Assembly (NCBI RefSeq): GCF_005937885.2
Contig: NZ_CP042176.1
Location: 1,173,501-1,237,500 of the forward strand
DNA: 64,000 nt
Source of the DNA: Bradyrhizobium sp. KBS0727
GTDB lineage: Bacteria; Pseudomonadota; Alphaproteobacteria; Rhizobiales; Xanthobacteraceae
Direction: 5' to 3'
The position numbers were made by a program, and so were the translations under genes. Numbering within the stretch: position 1 is the first letter of the stretch; every line of letters starts with the position of its first letter. Of the stretch, positions 1 to 8,110 are shown piece after piece. Under the pieces are notes generated by a model. That model did no database searches, was not told the DNA's origin, and was given only the letters and a program-made list of their open reading frames with translations.

Positions 1-112
1 TGCCGCCGTTCTTCCTGTGTTCGCAAGAGTTCATGATGGGCTTGCCGGGGCGGGCGTATGCTCTGAGTCGGGTCACGGGCTACTGGTGAATGCTTCCATG
101 GGGAGAGCCGAC

Positions 113-307
113 ATGCCAGCCTATATCCATCATCACAATGACATCGAGCCAGCTTTCGTCATTTGTCCGAGTTGCGTCGGACTTCCGATGTTCGTGCGCG
201 ACGTCGAGCCGCATTGGAGCATGGCGAAGATCGACTTCACCTATGAATGCGCCGACTGCGGCGCGGAAATAAAGCAGACGATCGTCAAGCCGCAGCTGCG
301 GCATTGA
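113..307 (+). CDS. small zinc-ribbon-like protein, hypothetical
   Basis: A 64-residue protein with two CxxC pairs (CPSC near residue 18 and CADC near residue 46), spaced as in a zinc ribbon. I recognise no specific function. The ATG at 113 is preceded by a purine-rich GGGGAGAG site, which favours it over upstream in-frame starts at 17 and 98. A His-rich stretch (YIHHH) follows the start. Metal binding is inferred from the cysteine spacing only. The gene stands alone ahead of an intergenic repeat and converges on the DUF5996 gene. Confidence 0.6.
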   Translation: MPAYIHHHNDIEPAFVICPSCVGLPMFVRDVEPHWSMAKIDFTYECADCGAEIKQTIVKPQLRH

Positions 308-321
308 TGACTTCATTGCTT

Positions 322-441
322 CGCAGGGTGGGCAAAGGCGCGCTTGCGCCGTGCCCACCTTCAACATTCGCAACATGGTGGCACGCTTCCGCCTTCGCTC
401 GTTGAGCTACGGCGGGCAAGTCGCTTTGCCCACCGCTACGA
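322..441. repeat. intergenic palindromic repeat
   Basis: The outer arms GGTGGGCAAAG (327-337) and CTTTGCCCACC (424-434) are perfect 11-bp inverted repeats. The inside holds a smaller GGCGCGCTTGCGCC-type palindrome. It lies between convergent genes and looks like the dispersed non-coding elements common in Bradyrhizobium; family membership is from memory. Confidence 0.5.
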
Positions 442-448
442 GCGGCGG

Positions 449-1396
449 CTAAATCTTTCGCACCACGCCCGGCCGGCCCAGGCCGCATTCCAGCGCATCG
501 CGGTCCCATTTCGCTGCCACCGCTGCGGCCTCATATGTGCTTTGCAGGAAGTCGAGCAGCGCCTTGTCGGGATCGGCGGCCGTGCGCACGGCATCGTAGG
601 GCAGGACGAATTCGCCGAGCGCTTCGCTGAAGAACGCCGCGTCGGGCGTTACCTTCGCGGTACGGAAGCCCGCAGGCTCCGGATAGGCATAGGAATAGAA
701 CGCGGGATAATCGACGGCGCCGCCGCCCGGCCAGAAGCCGGCGCTGCTCACTTCGTGCGAATAAGCCTCCTGCACCACGTCATTGGGCAGGTACGGCACC
801 CCACCGGGATGACGCGGTGCACGACGGCCCGAGAAGCGCGTCACCGCCAGGTCGAAACTGCCCCAGAAGAAATGCACCGGGCTAGCCTTGCCGAGAAAGC
901 CGGTGCGGAACTTCTTGAAGGCGCGGTCGCAATTCACAAGGATCTGCAGGAAGCGCCGCACTGCATCGGGATCGTAGGACGCATGCAGGGTGTCCTGCGA
1001 GAACCGCACCGGTTCCGGCAATTCGTTCGGCATCTCGTCGATGCTGACGGCAATGCCGAGTTCGGCCAGTGCTGCCAACGTGGCGGCGTAAAAGCTTGCG
1101 ACCGAGTGCCCGGCCAGCGCGAACTGCCGATGCACGCCGTCGCTGGTGGAGATGCGCAAGGCGTGATCGATGAAATCGAAATCGATCTGGAACGTTCTGC
1201 TGCCGCCCGGGATCGGCGAGGTCGTCAACCCACGCGGCGTGACATAGAGCGTCACATGCCAGGAGTGGTTCAGCCAGGGTGTTTCGGCCAGCCGGATCTT
1301 GCCGACGATCTGGGTCCAGAGCTGCACCGTCGCATAAGTGTCCCGCCACGCCGCGGTCGGCAATTCCGGCCACGGGGTTTGTGAAATGTTGCTCAT
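449..1396 (-). CDS. DUF5996 family protein
   Basis: A 315-residue soluble protein that matches the DUF5996 family as I remember it: N-terminal WPELPTAAWRDTYATVQLW, central HFFWGSFDLAVTRFSGRRAP, and a Gly/Pro-rich stretch around GFWPGGGAVDYPAFYSYAYP. The biochemical role of the family is not known to me. No signal peptide or membrane segment is visible. The start ATG at 1396 gives the usual N-terminus. It is transcribed alone on the minus strand, downstream of the wrbA group but about 300 bases from it. Confidence 0.75.
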   Translation of the reverse strand: MSNISQTPWPELPTAAWRDTYATVQLWTQIVGKIRLAETPWLNHSWHVTLYVTPRGLTTSPIPGGSRTFQIDFDFIDHALRISTSDGVHRQFALAGHSVASFYAATLAALAELGIAVSIDEMPNELPEPVRFSQDTLHASYDPDAVRRFLQILVNCDRAFKKFRTGFLGKASPVHFFWGSFDLAVTRFSGRRAPRHPGGVPYLPNDVVQEAYSHEVSSAGFWPGGGAVDYPAFYSYAYPEPAGFRTAKVTPDAAFFSEALGEFVLPYDAVRTAADPDKALLDFLQSTYEAAAVAAKWDRDALECGLGRPGVVRKI

Positions 1397-1487
1397 GCCT
1401 GAACCCCATGCGTGCTGATCGTGAAGGCAGAAAGCGTATCACGTATCGGTCGCGCCGGCCCAATGCCCCGGGGAGATTCTCAGAACT

Positions 1488-1697
1488 TCACGATTTGGTG
1501 CATTCCGGGCAGCGTCGCGTGCCGTGCGAGGCGCGGTAGAGGCTCCGGCACCACCAGCGCCGCGCAATCGCCTGCAGCGGATTGCGCACCGCCTGCGCCA
1601 TAAAAAGAATTTCGATCATGCCGATGTCCATCGTCCCCGAAGGGAGAGATAGGGCGGCATTCGGATAAGAGAACGCCGCCCATATCGCATCAGCCAT
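1488..1697 (-). CDS. possible small ORF downstream of wrbA
   Basis: An open frame of 69 codons overlaps the end of wrbA by a few bases; an internal ATG near 1617 would give about 43 residues (starting [13 protein letters not shown]). The C-terminal part is rich in Arg/Trp and contains CPEC. No family is recognised and no clear ribosome-binding site was found, so this may be a chance frame. Confidence 0.2.
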   Translation of the reverse strand: MADAIWAAFSYPNAALSLPSGTMDIGMIEILFMAQAVRNPLQAIARRWWCRSLYRASHGTRRCPECTKS

Positions 1698-2289
1698 GCA
1701 GCTTTTTCGCGGTCTCCGCGATCACACGTCCTTGATAGCGCGCGCCGGCGAGTTCGTTCTCGCTCGGCTGGCGGCTGCCGTCGCCGCCGGTGATGGTGGT
1801 GGCGCCATAGGGCGCACCGCCGGTGATCTCGTCGATCCTCATCTGGCCGGCAAAACCGTAGTTGAGGCCCACGATGGTCATACCAAAGTGCAACAGATTG
1901 GTGATAATCGAGAACAGCGTGGTCTCCTGGCCACCATGCTGGGTCGCGCTCGCGGTAAAGGCGCCGCCGACCTTGCCGTGCAGGGCGCCCTTGAGCCAGA
2001 GGCCGCCGGCCTGATCGAGGAAGTTCGCCATCTGCGACGACATCCGGCCGAAGCGGGTGCCGGTGCCGACAACGATCGCGTCGTAACTGGCGAGTTCTTC
2101 GATCTTGGCGACGGGCGCTGCCTGATCGATCTTGTAATGCGACGCCTTGGCGACATCGGCCGGCACCAGTTCGGGCACGCGTTTGACATCGACAGTGGCG
2201 CCGGCTTCGCGCGCGCCTTCGGCGACGGCATTCGCCATCGCCTCGATGTGGCCGTAAGCGGAATAATAGAGCACGAGTACTTTGGCCAT
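1690..2289 (-). CDS. wrbA: NAD(P)H:quinone oxidoreductase, WrbA type
   Basis: A 199-residue flavodoxin-fold protein. The N-terminal [16 protein letters not shown] is the FMN-phosphate loop, [16 protein letters not shown] is the second flavin loop, and [14 protein letters not shown] is the third, as in WrbA, which reduces quinones by two electrons at the expense of NAD(P)H. Length matches the family. It is the last gene of a minus-strand set (SDR, pirin, WrbA) that reads away from a LysR regulator, which suggests a response to quinones or other electrophiles; that link is inferred. A palindromic repeat separates it from the pirin gene. Confidence 0.93.
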   Translation of the reverse strand: MAKVLVLYYSAYGHIEAMANAVAEGAREAGATVDVKRVPELVPADVAKASHYKIDQAAPVAKIEELASYDAIVVGTGTRFGRMSSQMANFLDQAGGLWLKGALHGKVGGAFTASATQHGGQETTLFSIITNLLHFGMTIVGLNYGFAGQMRIDEITGGAPYGATTITGGDGSRQPSENELAGARYQGRVIAETAKKLHG

Positions 2290-2338
2290 GATGGCTCTCC
2301 TGTGGGTTTGGTTAGGTTAGGTTTGATTGTTTGGAGGT

Positions 2339-2420
2339 GTCATTGCCGGGCTTGACCCGGCAATCCACGTCCTTCTTTTGCGTGAAGTCGTGGATGGCCG
2401 GGACAAGCCCGGCCATGACG
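2339..2420. repeat. palindromic intergenic element (GTCAT...ATGAC)
   Basis: The sequence opens with GTCATTGCCGGGCTTGACCC and closes with GGACAAGCCCGGCCATGAC; the ends and the inner ATCCACG/CGTGGAT arms pair, so the whole forms a long imperfect hairpin. It sits between pirin and wrbA. Elements of this type are very common in Bradyrhizobium intergenic DNA. Confidence 0.65.
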
Positions 2421-2446
2421 GTGAGGGTGGTTGGCGATCTCGGCCT

Positions 2447-3145
2447 CTACGCGGCGTCGACCAGCACCAGTTCGGAATCTTCCAGCGCGGTGATGGTCAG
2501 CTTGGCTTCATCGCGGATCGCGGCGCCGTCGCGGGCGTTGACGCGCACGCCGTTGACTTCGATGCTGCCGGCCGCGGGTACCAGATAGAGGTTGCGGGTC
2601 TTGCTGGCGTCGTATTCCGCGCTCTCGCCGGCCTTCAGCGTGGTGGCGAGCACCCGCGCATCGGCCCGGATCGGCAGGGCGTCCGCATCACCGGCAATGC
2701 CGCTGGCGATGGTGACGAGCTTGCCGGAGCGATCCGACTTCGGAAACGGTTTTGCGCCCCAGGTCGGCTGGCCGCCCTTGCTTGTCGGTTCGATCCAGAT
2801 CTGGAAAATTCGGGTCTTGGTCGGCTCCAGGTTGTACTCGGAGTGGCGAATGCCGCTGCCGGCGCTCATCACCTGCACGTCGCCCGCTTCAGTCCGGCCC
2901 TTGTTGCCGAGGCTGTCCTGGTGCGTGATCGCGCCTTCGCGGACATAGGTGATGATTTCCATGTTGGCATGGGGATGGGCGGGAAAGCCGCTATTCGGCT
3001 CGATCTCGTCGTCGTTCCACACCCGCAACGCGCCGTGGCCCATGTTGTCGGGATCGTAGTGGCCGCCGAACGAGAAATGGTGCTTGGCCTTCAGCCAGCC
3101 GTGATCGGCGCCGCCGAGTTTTGCAAATGGTCTGAGTTCGATCAT
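2447..3145 (-). CDS. pirin family protein (YhhW-like quercetinase type)
   Basis: A 232-residue two-domain cupin. FPAHPHANMEIITYV carries the His-rich metal motif and GSGIRHSEYN the second His/Glu part, as in YhhW-type pirins, some of which show quercetin 2,3-dioxygenase activity. The ATG at 3145 was chosen because AAGGAGAA lies 6-8 bases upstream; a longer in-frame start at 3211 has no such site. It lies 75 bases after the SDR gene on the same strand and probably shares its transcript. The true substrate cannot be told from sequence. Confidence 0.88.
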   Translation of the reverse strand: MIELRPFAKLGGADHGWLKAKHHFSFGGHYDPDNMGHGALRVWNDDEIEPNSGFPAHPHANMEIITYVREGAITHQDSLGNKGRTEAGDVQVMSAGSGIRHSEYNLEPTKTRIFQIWIEPTSKGGQPTWGAKPFPKSDRSGKLVTIASGIAGDADALPIRADARVLATTLKAGESAEYDASKTRNLYLVPAAGSIEVNGVRVNARDGAAIRDEAKLTITALEDSELVLVDAA

Positions 3146-3220
3146 CGAAGTTCTCCTTGAGTTCTGAATTGAGCTGGAGGAACCGGACGGATTTGCGTCC
3201 GGTATCTCCAATCGTTGAAA

Positions 3221-3973
3221 TCAGGCGCCGAAGCCGCCATCGACGTTGAGCACCGTGCCGGTCACGAAAGAGGCCTGCGGGCTGGTCAGGAACACGACGC
3301 CGGCTGCGATCTCTTCCGCGGTGCCGTAGCGTTGCAGCGCGTGCTGCGTGCGCTGGGCTTCGGCGAAGTCGCCGCCATCCTTCGGGTTCATGTCGGTGTC
3401 GATCGAGCCCGGCTGCAGCACGTTGACGGTGATGCCGCGCGGTCCGAGGTCGCGCGATGCGCCCTTGGTGTAGCCGACGATTGCAGCCTTTGACGCGGCG
3501 TAGTCGGCAAGGCCGGGGAACGAGGCGCGGGTGGCGATACCGGAGCCGACGGTGACGATGCGTCCACCGTCACCCATCAGCTTCGACGCCGTGCGGATCG
3601 CGGTAATGACGCCGTGAACGTTGATCGCATCCTGGCGGGCGAGCGCTGCGGTATCGGCGTTGGCATCGTCGACCGCGCCGCTGACGGCAACGCCGGCATT
3701 GTTGACGAGGATGTCGAGCCGGCCGAATTGTTTCGCGACGTCTTTCACCAATTGTTCGACCTCGGCCGACGAGGCTTGGTCGGCCTTGTAAGCGCGGGCT
3801 TCGACGCCCTTGGCCTTCAATTCGCGGACGACCGCCTCGGCCTTGTCGGGCGAGGCAACGTAGCTGATGGCGACATTGGCGCCTTCATCGGCCAGTGCGC
3901 GGGCGCTGGCAGCGCCGATGCCGCGCGAACCGCCGGTCACGAGGGCAACCTTGCCTGAGAGTTTCTTGCTCAT
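3221..3973 (-). CDS. SDR family NAD(P)-dependent oxidoreductase
   Basis: A 250-residue classical short-chain dehydrogenase: TGGSRGIGAAS cofactor loop at residues 14-24, NNAG near 91, catalytic YAASK near 158, and the C-terminal GTVLNVDGGFGA. The closing PG-SIDTDMNP region is typical of FabG-like members. It is the first gene of a minus-strand set with pirin and WrbA and is transcribed away from a LysR regulator 112 bases upstream, the usual arrangement of a regulator and its target. The substrate is unknown. Confidence 0.9.
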   Translation of the reverse strand: MSKKLSGKVALVTGGSRGIGAASARALADEGANVAISYVASPDKAEAVVRELKAKGVEARAYKADQASSAEVEQLVKDVAKQFGRLDILVNNAGVAVSGAVDDANADTAALARQDAINVHGVITAIRTASKLMGDGGRIVTVGSGIATRASFPGLADYAASKAAIVGYTKGASRDLGPRGITVNVLQPGSIDTDMNPKDGGDFAEAQRTQHALQRYGTAEEIAAGVVFLTSPQASFVTGTVLNVDGGFGA

Positions 3974-4043
3974 TGGATTTCTCCGTTTCCTGAATTCCGA
4001 TGGCCCTTGGATATGCCTCCCGCTGTGGTATAGAAATAGAAAC

Positions 4044-4067
4044 TATTGAAACTCATTGTTTCCAATA
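4044..4067. promoter_or_regulatory. inverted repeat, candidate LysR-type operator
   Basis: TATTGAAAC and GTTTCCAATA are imperfect inverted arms around TCATT, in the 112-base gap between the divergent SDR and LysR genes. An additional GAAAC copy just upstream makes a direct repeat (GAAAC-TATT-GAAAC). LysR-type regulators usually bind such dyads between divergent genes; binding here is inferred. Confidence 0.4.
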
Positions 4068-4085
4068 TTGTCCTCAGGGTAAGCT

Positions 4086-5000
4086 ATGTCGAAACTCCCG
4101 GATTTCGAAGCGCTCGCGATCTTCGCGAAAGTCGTGGAATTACGGTCGTTTGCGGCCGCCGCGACCGAACTGGCGCTGTCCAAGGCGACGGTGTCGAAGG
4201 CGGTCAGCCGGCTGGAACAGCGGCTCGGGGCGCGGCTGTTCAACCGCACCTCGCGGCGGCTGGCGCTGACCGATGCCGGGCAGAAGCTTTCCGCGCACGC
4301 GGCGCGCCTGCTGGCGGACGGCGAGGCGGTCGAAAACGAGGCGCTGTCGCAATCGAGCGCGCCGCGCGGGCTGGTGCGGCTCGCGGTGCCGATGACGTTC
4401 GGGGTCAAGGCGGTGGCGCCGCTGCTGCCGGAATTCCTCGAAGCCTATCCGGAAGTCTCGATCGATCTTCAGCTCAGCGACGCGACGGTCGATCTGATCG
4501 GCGAAGGCTTCGACGCCGGCCTGCGCATCGCGCGGTTGCCTGACTCCTCGCTGATCGCGCGGCGGCTCTGCGCGATGCCGCGCTATACGGTGGCAGCACC
4601 TTCTTATCTCAAGCGCTACGGCCGGCCGACGCATCCGATGCATCTCGCGCAGCACAAATGCTTTGGTTACACGTATCTCTCGACACCCAACGTTTGGCAC
4701 TACACCAACGCATCGGGCGAAGAGGCCAGCGTGCGTCCGGCCGGACAACTCCGCGTCAACAATGGCGAAGCGCTGTTGCCGTCCGTCGTCGCGGGTCTCG
4801 GCATTGCCGATTTGCCGGACTTCATCGTCGGCGACGCGATCGCATCGGGTGAGGTCGAGGTGATCCTGAAAGGCTGGAAGCAGCCAGAAGGCGCGGTGCA
4901 TCTGGTGACCCCGCCCGGCGGCCCGCGCCCCGCGCGCGTCGAGGTGCTGGCGGAGTTTCTGGCGAAGAAATTTTCGAAGGGGAAGGCGCGGGGTGCGTAG
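4086..5000 (+). CDS. LysR family transcriptional regulator
   Basis: A 304-residue regulator. The N-terminal winged helix-turn-helix spans about residues 5-62 (FAAAATELALSKATVSKAVSRLEQ, quoted in parts: FAAAATELALSK and ATVSKAVSRLEQ), followed by RLFNRTSRRLALTDAG. The effector domain occupies about 90-300 (LVRLAVPMTFGVKAVAPLLP onward), as in the CrgA/DmlR-like group. It is divergent from the SDR-pirin-WrbA set and probably controls it and itself through the dyad at 4044-4067. The inducer cannot be predicted. Confidence 0.92.
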   Translation: MSKLPDFEALAIFAKVVELRSFAAAATELALSKATVSKAVSRLEQRLGARLFNRTSRRLALTDAGQKLSAHAARLLADGEAVENEALSQSSAPRGLVRLAVPMTFGVKAVAPLLPEFLEAYPEVSIDLQLSDATVDLIGEGFDAGLRIARLPDSSLIARRLCAMPRYTVAAPSYLKRYGRPTHPMHLAQHKCFGYTYLSTPNVWHYTNASGEEASVRPAGQLRVNNGEALLPSVVAGLGIADLPDFIVGDAIASGEVEVILKGWKQPEGAVHLVTPPGGPRPARVEVLAEFLAKKFSKGKARGA

Positions 5001-5226
5001 GGCGACCGGAGTGTGAACACCTAAACCCGGGAAAGCGGCTGCCGGACGTCGGCTTTGGTGCACACAGCGGACTCAAGTCGGACATGGCTCCATGTCGCAA
5101 AGTGCCATAAGCAGGCTTCCGTCCGTTCTCCGAGAACAGGAGAATTGCTGAATGACAAAAATGTAAGTGGGTCACGAACCTGGCTTGCCGTCTGCCGCGC
5201 CAAGGTCGTGACCGCAAACAAGTGTT

Positions 5227-5490
5227 TTACCGCCGCACCCCAACGCGATTGACGCCACCATTTAAATTGCCACCGGCGTTATGACGGACCGCAGCGCGCG
5301 CCACCGGACGAGGCCTGAGCACGACGCCTGCCCGGGCAACGCAGCCGGTCGGATATTCAACGTACTGGCAGTACACGACCGCCTTGGCTGGGGCTGGATT
5401 GAGAGTGAGACCTGCAAGCCCCAACAAGGCGCTAGCAGCAATCCCGGCAACAGTCGCTGACTTGATCGAAGGACGCTTCCTCGGATGCAT
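5227..5490 (-). CDS. small secreted protein, hypothetical
   Basis: An 87-residue protein. A basic N-terminus (MHPRKRPSIKS) is followed by a hydrophobic segment and a likely signal peptidase site after PAPAKA, near residue 38. The mature part holds YCQYVEYPTGC, two Cys that could pair, then an Arg/Val-rich tail. The ATG at 5490 is preceded by GGGAGG. It probably acts in the periplasm. Its upstream region carries an FNR/FixK-like box, so expression may respond to low oxygen. No function is recognised. Confidence 0.6.
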   Translation of the reverse strand: MHPRKRPSIKSATVAGIAASALLGLAGLTLNPAPAKAVVYCQYVEYPTGCVARAGVVLRPRPVARAAVRHNAGGNLNGGVNRVGVRR

Positions 5491-6031
5491 GGCAGACCTC
5501 CCTCTTCGCACTTGCGTCACTGAAAGGTGACGGGAGCCGCCTCAGGTGCGGCACAACATAGCGTGAGCGCCAAAGGATCGCTGACGTTGACCTAGATCAA
5601 AGGAGGGTCTGCCTACCTTGGCCCTCACATCATGCGGCTGTAGCCAGCGACGTCCGCCGTCAGAACTGCCGCCAGCCGCCTTTCCAATCAAAGCACGACA
5701 GACCACGGGCTAGGCTCCAATGTCCTCTTTGGGGGTCACTACGGACGTCGCCGAGCGTCCGAGCCAAGTCCTTTTCGTGCCCATTATCAACATTGCGTAG
5801 CCGCAGTCGTCAGCTTGCCTGCTGGACGCCCTGGGAACTTTCCGTTGCGGGCGACGGTTGGTTTGATGATTTTTGGTTCTCCCGTGTTCTGGAACGCCAG
5901 GCCCGGCGCTTGACCTACGGACTTGCGCTCAGCCGCTTGCTTCTTGGGGCGGCAAAGAGCGCCTTTGCCGACCTTACGGAGTTCGGGCTAGGCTACCCGC
6001 AACCAAAACAAAATCATTTGGGGAAATGCCG
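5491..6031. other. intergenic region with one regulatory site
   Basis: A 541-base gap between divergent genes. It holds the FNR/FixK-like box at 5587-5600 and the leader of the small secreted gene. I see no convincing gene in the remaining 400 bases; short frames there lack ribosome-binding sites and family resemblance. Confidence 0.5.
5587..5600 (-). promoter_or_regulatory. FNR/FixK-type box
   Basis: TTGACCTAGATCAA matches the FixK/FNR pattern TTGAT-N4-ATCAA with one change. It lies about 100 bases upstream of the start at 5490. A TATGTT-like -10 element on the minus strand (5555-5560) places the box roughly 42-45 bases upstream of a plausible start site, the position expected for an activator. 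Confidence 0.55.
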
Positions 6032-7021
6032 ATGAACCGCCGCGAACTTCTCAAGGCCGCTGCCGCGCTGCCGCTTGCACAAGCCACGCTCTCGAGCGCG
6101 GCCTTCGCGCAAAGCCCATATCCTTCGCGCAACATCACCATGATCGTGCCGTTTCCGCCCGGCGGTCAGGCCGATCTCGCGGCGCGTCCCATCGCACAGG
6201 CGCTGGAGCGGATCCTCGGCAAGCCCGTCATCGTCGACAACCGCGCCGGCGGCGGCGGTGGGTCGGTCGGCAATGCGCAGGCCGCGCGCGCCGAGCCCGA
6301 CGGCTACACGCTATTGATGACGCTGTCGTCGCTGGCGGTGCTGCCCGAAGCCGACCGGCTGTTCGACCGGCCGGTGTCGTATGAAGTCGCGCAATTTGCG
6401 CCGGTCGCGCGCGTGCTGGCCGATCCGACATTGCTGGCGGTGCCGGCCTCGGCGCCGTGGAAGACGCTGCAGGATTTTGTTGACGACGCCAAAAAGCGCC
6501 CGGGACAAATTCCCTACGGCTCGTCCGGCCCCTACGGCACGCTGCATGTGGCGATGGAGATGTTTGCCGCCAGCGCCGGCATCAAATTGCTGCACGTGCC
6601 GTTCCGCGGCGCCGGTCCGGCGCTGACCGCGCTGTTGAGCGGCACGGTGCAGGCGCTGGCATCGGCGCCGGGCACGCTGAAGCAGCAGGTCGACGACGGC
6701 AAGATGCGGGTGCTGGCAAACTGGGGCGCCGAACGCGTCGCGAGTTTCCCCGATCTGCCGACCTTCAAGGAGCTCGGCTACAGGGACGTCGAGTTCTACA
6801 TCTGGGCGGGATTGTTCGCGCAAAGCAATTTGCCGGCGCCGATCATGACGCGGCTGCGCGAGGCGATGGCGCAGGCAGTGAAGGCGCCTGAAGTTGTAAA
6901 AACCTTCGAGACCGCAGGCAGCCCGGTCGCGTACCAGGACGCGCCGGAGTTTTCAAAGTTCATGGCCGAGGACAGCGCACGACTGGTTGCGGCAGTGAAG
7001 AAGATCGGCAAGGTGGAGTAG
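6032..7021 (+). CDS. Bug/TctC-type tripartite tricarboxylate transporter binding protein
   Basis: A 329-residue periplasmic binding protein. MNRRELLKAAAALPLAQATL with a following AFAQ is a secretion signal that ends near residue 27. The mature part begins YPSRNITMIVPFPPGGQAD and contains VDNRAGGGGGSVG, both hallmarks of the Bug family. The start at 6032 is supported by GGGGA upstream. No TctA/TctB membrane genes are nearby, so it is an orphan receptor, which is common in this group. The ligand, usually a carboxylate, is not predictable. Confidence 0.9.
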   Translation: MNRRELLKAAAALPLAQATLSSAAFAQSPYPSRNITMIVPFPPGGQADLAARPIAQALERILGKPVIVDNRAGGGGGSVGNAQAARAEPDGYTLLMTLSSLAVLPEADRLFDRPVSYEVAQFAPVARVLADPTLLAVPASAPWKTLQDFVDDAKKRPGQIPYGSSGPYGTLHVAMEMFAASAGIKLLHVPFRGAGPALTALLSGTVQALASAPGTLKQQVDDGKMRVLANWGAERVASFPDLPTFKELGYRDVEFYIWAGLFAQSNLPAPIMTRLREAMAQAVKAPEVVKTFETAGSPVAYQDAPEFSKFMAEDSARLVAAVKKIGKVE

Positions 7022-7152
7022 GGAACCCGCTTCACATTTTTTTGTCTGCTCCGCCGTGGCACGGTCGCATTCCCTTCCGCATTCCCTTGGCAGGTTTACG
7101 ACCGTCGCCGCGCGAGTTCCGCGCCACCTCAAATCGAACAAGGGACCCGGAC

Positions 7153-7491
7153 ATGCAGACGCAGCGGATTGTCCTCAGTCTTGCCATTGCGATTGGCACC
7201 TTCAGCCCCGCGCTATCGGAAGAGTACCGCGGAACCTGGGAACAGCAGATGGCCTGCACGCCCGACGTGATGCGGCTGTGCAGCGATCAGATTCCCGACG
7301 TCAACCGGATCGTGACCTGCCTGCGGCAGAATACGCCGTCGCTTGGCAGTTCCTGCCGCGCGGTATTCGAATCGAACGCCAGCGCGGAACAGCAACCCAC
7401 CCGCGTGCCGCCGCCGCCAACGCAACGGCCGCGTGCGGCGCAGCCGGCACCTCTCGTTCAGCCGAGGCCGTCCTACAATAACGACGAGTAG
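7153..7491 (+). CDS. cysteine-rich repeat secreted protein
   Basis: A 112-residue protein. The signal peptide runs to about residue 22 (LSLAIAIGTFSPALS). The mature region, ACTPDVMRLCSDQIPDV followed by IVTCLRQN and SSCRAVF, has the four-Cys spacing of the Cys-rich GLG1-type repeat found in small alphaproteobacterial periplasmic proteins. The C-terminal third is Pro-rich. The ATG at 7153 was chosen because it begins the signal peptide. The function is unknown. Confidence 0.65.
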   Translation: MQTQRIVLSLAIAIGTFSPALSEEYRGTWEQQMACTPDVMRLCSDQIPDVNRIVTCLRQNTPSLGSSCRAVFESNASAEQQPTRVPPPPTQRPRAAQPAPLVQPRPSYNNDE

Positions 7492-7504
7492 CGACGCCGC
7501 TCAG

Positions 7505-7586
7505 AGCGTTTTCAAGCGAAGCATGCCCTCGGACTTGATCCGTGGGTGGACACCGGTTCGCGTGTAGAAAACGCGTCAAAACAAAA
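7505..7586. repeat. modular GCGTTTTC/GAAAACGC repeat, copy 1
   Basis: The element is bounded by inverted GCGTTTTC (7506-7513) and GAAAACGC (7567-7574), followed by GTCAAAACAAA. It contains a middle part (CTCGGACTTGATCCGTGGG). Related copies occur at 38873 and 55300. A strong hairpin follows at 7589. Confidence 0.65.
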
Positions 7587-7588
7587 AT

Positions 7589-7629
7589 CTTAGAGCCCCG
7601 TGCCGATTGAAGCGGAACGGGGCTCTAAG
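7589..7629. terminator. perfect 13-bp hairpin, likely terminator
   Basis: CTTAGAGCCCCGT (7589-7601) and ACGGGGCTCTAAG (7617-7629) are exact inverted repeats with a 15-base loop. The hairpin overlaps the stop codon of the YbaK gene and lies between convergent genes, so it may end transcription from both sides. Confidence 0.6.
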
Positions 7630-8092
7630 ACTTGTGCTCGCAGACGTCGACCCATTCGGCCGCGGTCAGTTCCGCCATCCGTTGCGGCGCGATCCGCACC
7701 GCGCTGTGGGTCGAGCCCGCCGCCGGCACCACGATGTCGAACGCCTTCAGTGAGACGTCGCAATAGATCGGCAGCGGCGTCTTCAGTCCGAACGGGCAGA
7801 CGCCGCCGACCTCGTGGCCGGTGATCTCGGCGACCTCGTCGAGCCCGAGCATCTTCGGCTTGCCGCCGAAGGCCGCCTTCACCTTCTTGTTGTCCATCCG
7901 CGAGGTGCCGGCCGCGACGATCAGCACCACGCGATCGCCGACCCGCAACGACAGCGTCTTGGCGATCCGCGCCGGTTCGACGCCATAGGCCTCGGCGGCG
8001 AGAATCACGGTGGCCGAACTCATCGTCGATTCGATCACGGAAATGTCGGGCGCCTTCTCGGCGAAGAAGGCGCGAACGGACTCGATGCTCAT
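7625..8092 (-). CDS. YbaK/EbsC family aminoacyl-tRNA deacylase
   Basis: A 155-residue protein. The YbaK/ProX fold covers nearly the whole length, with the substrate-loop motif GHEVGGVCPFGL near residue 93 and an invariant-type Lys in RIAKTLSLRV. The family hydrolyses mischarged tRNAs (for example Cys-tRNA-Pro) in trans. It lies 18 bases downstream of the HAD dehalogenase gene and is probably co-transcribed with it. Exact tRNA specificity cannot be told. Confidence 0.88.
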   Translation of the reverse strand: MSIESVRAFFAEKAPDISVIESTMSSATVILAAEAYGVEPARIAKTLSLRVGDRVVLIVAAGTSRMDNKKVKAAFGGKPKMLGLDEVAEITGHEVGGVCPFGLKTPLPIYCDVSLKAFDIVVPAAGSTHSAVRIAPQRMAELTAAEWVDVCEHKS

Positions 8093-8110
8093 GAGGTCAG
8101 GACTTGCAGG

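Noticed and set aside
344..1384. 346-codon frame on the plus strand over the DUF5996 gene
   Set aside because: Arg/His-rich antisense shadow; the minus-strand protein has a coherent family match.
5055..5252. 65-codon plus-strand frame after the LysR gene
   Set aside because: No ribosome-binding site, no family resemblance, and it runs into the antisense of the small secreted gene.
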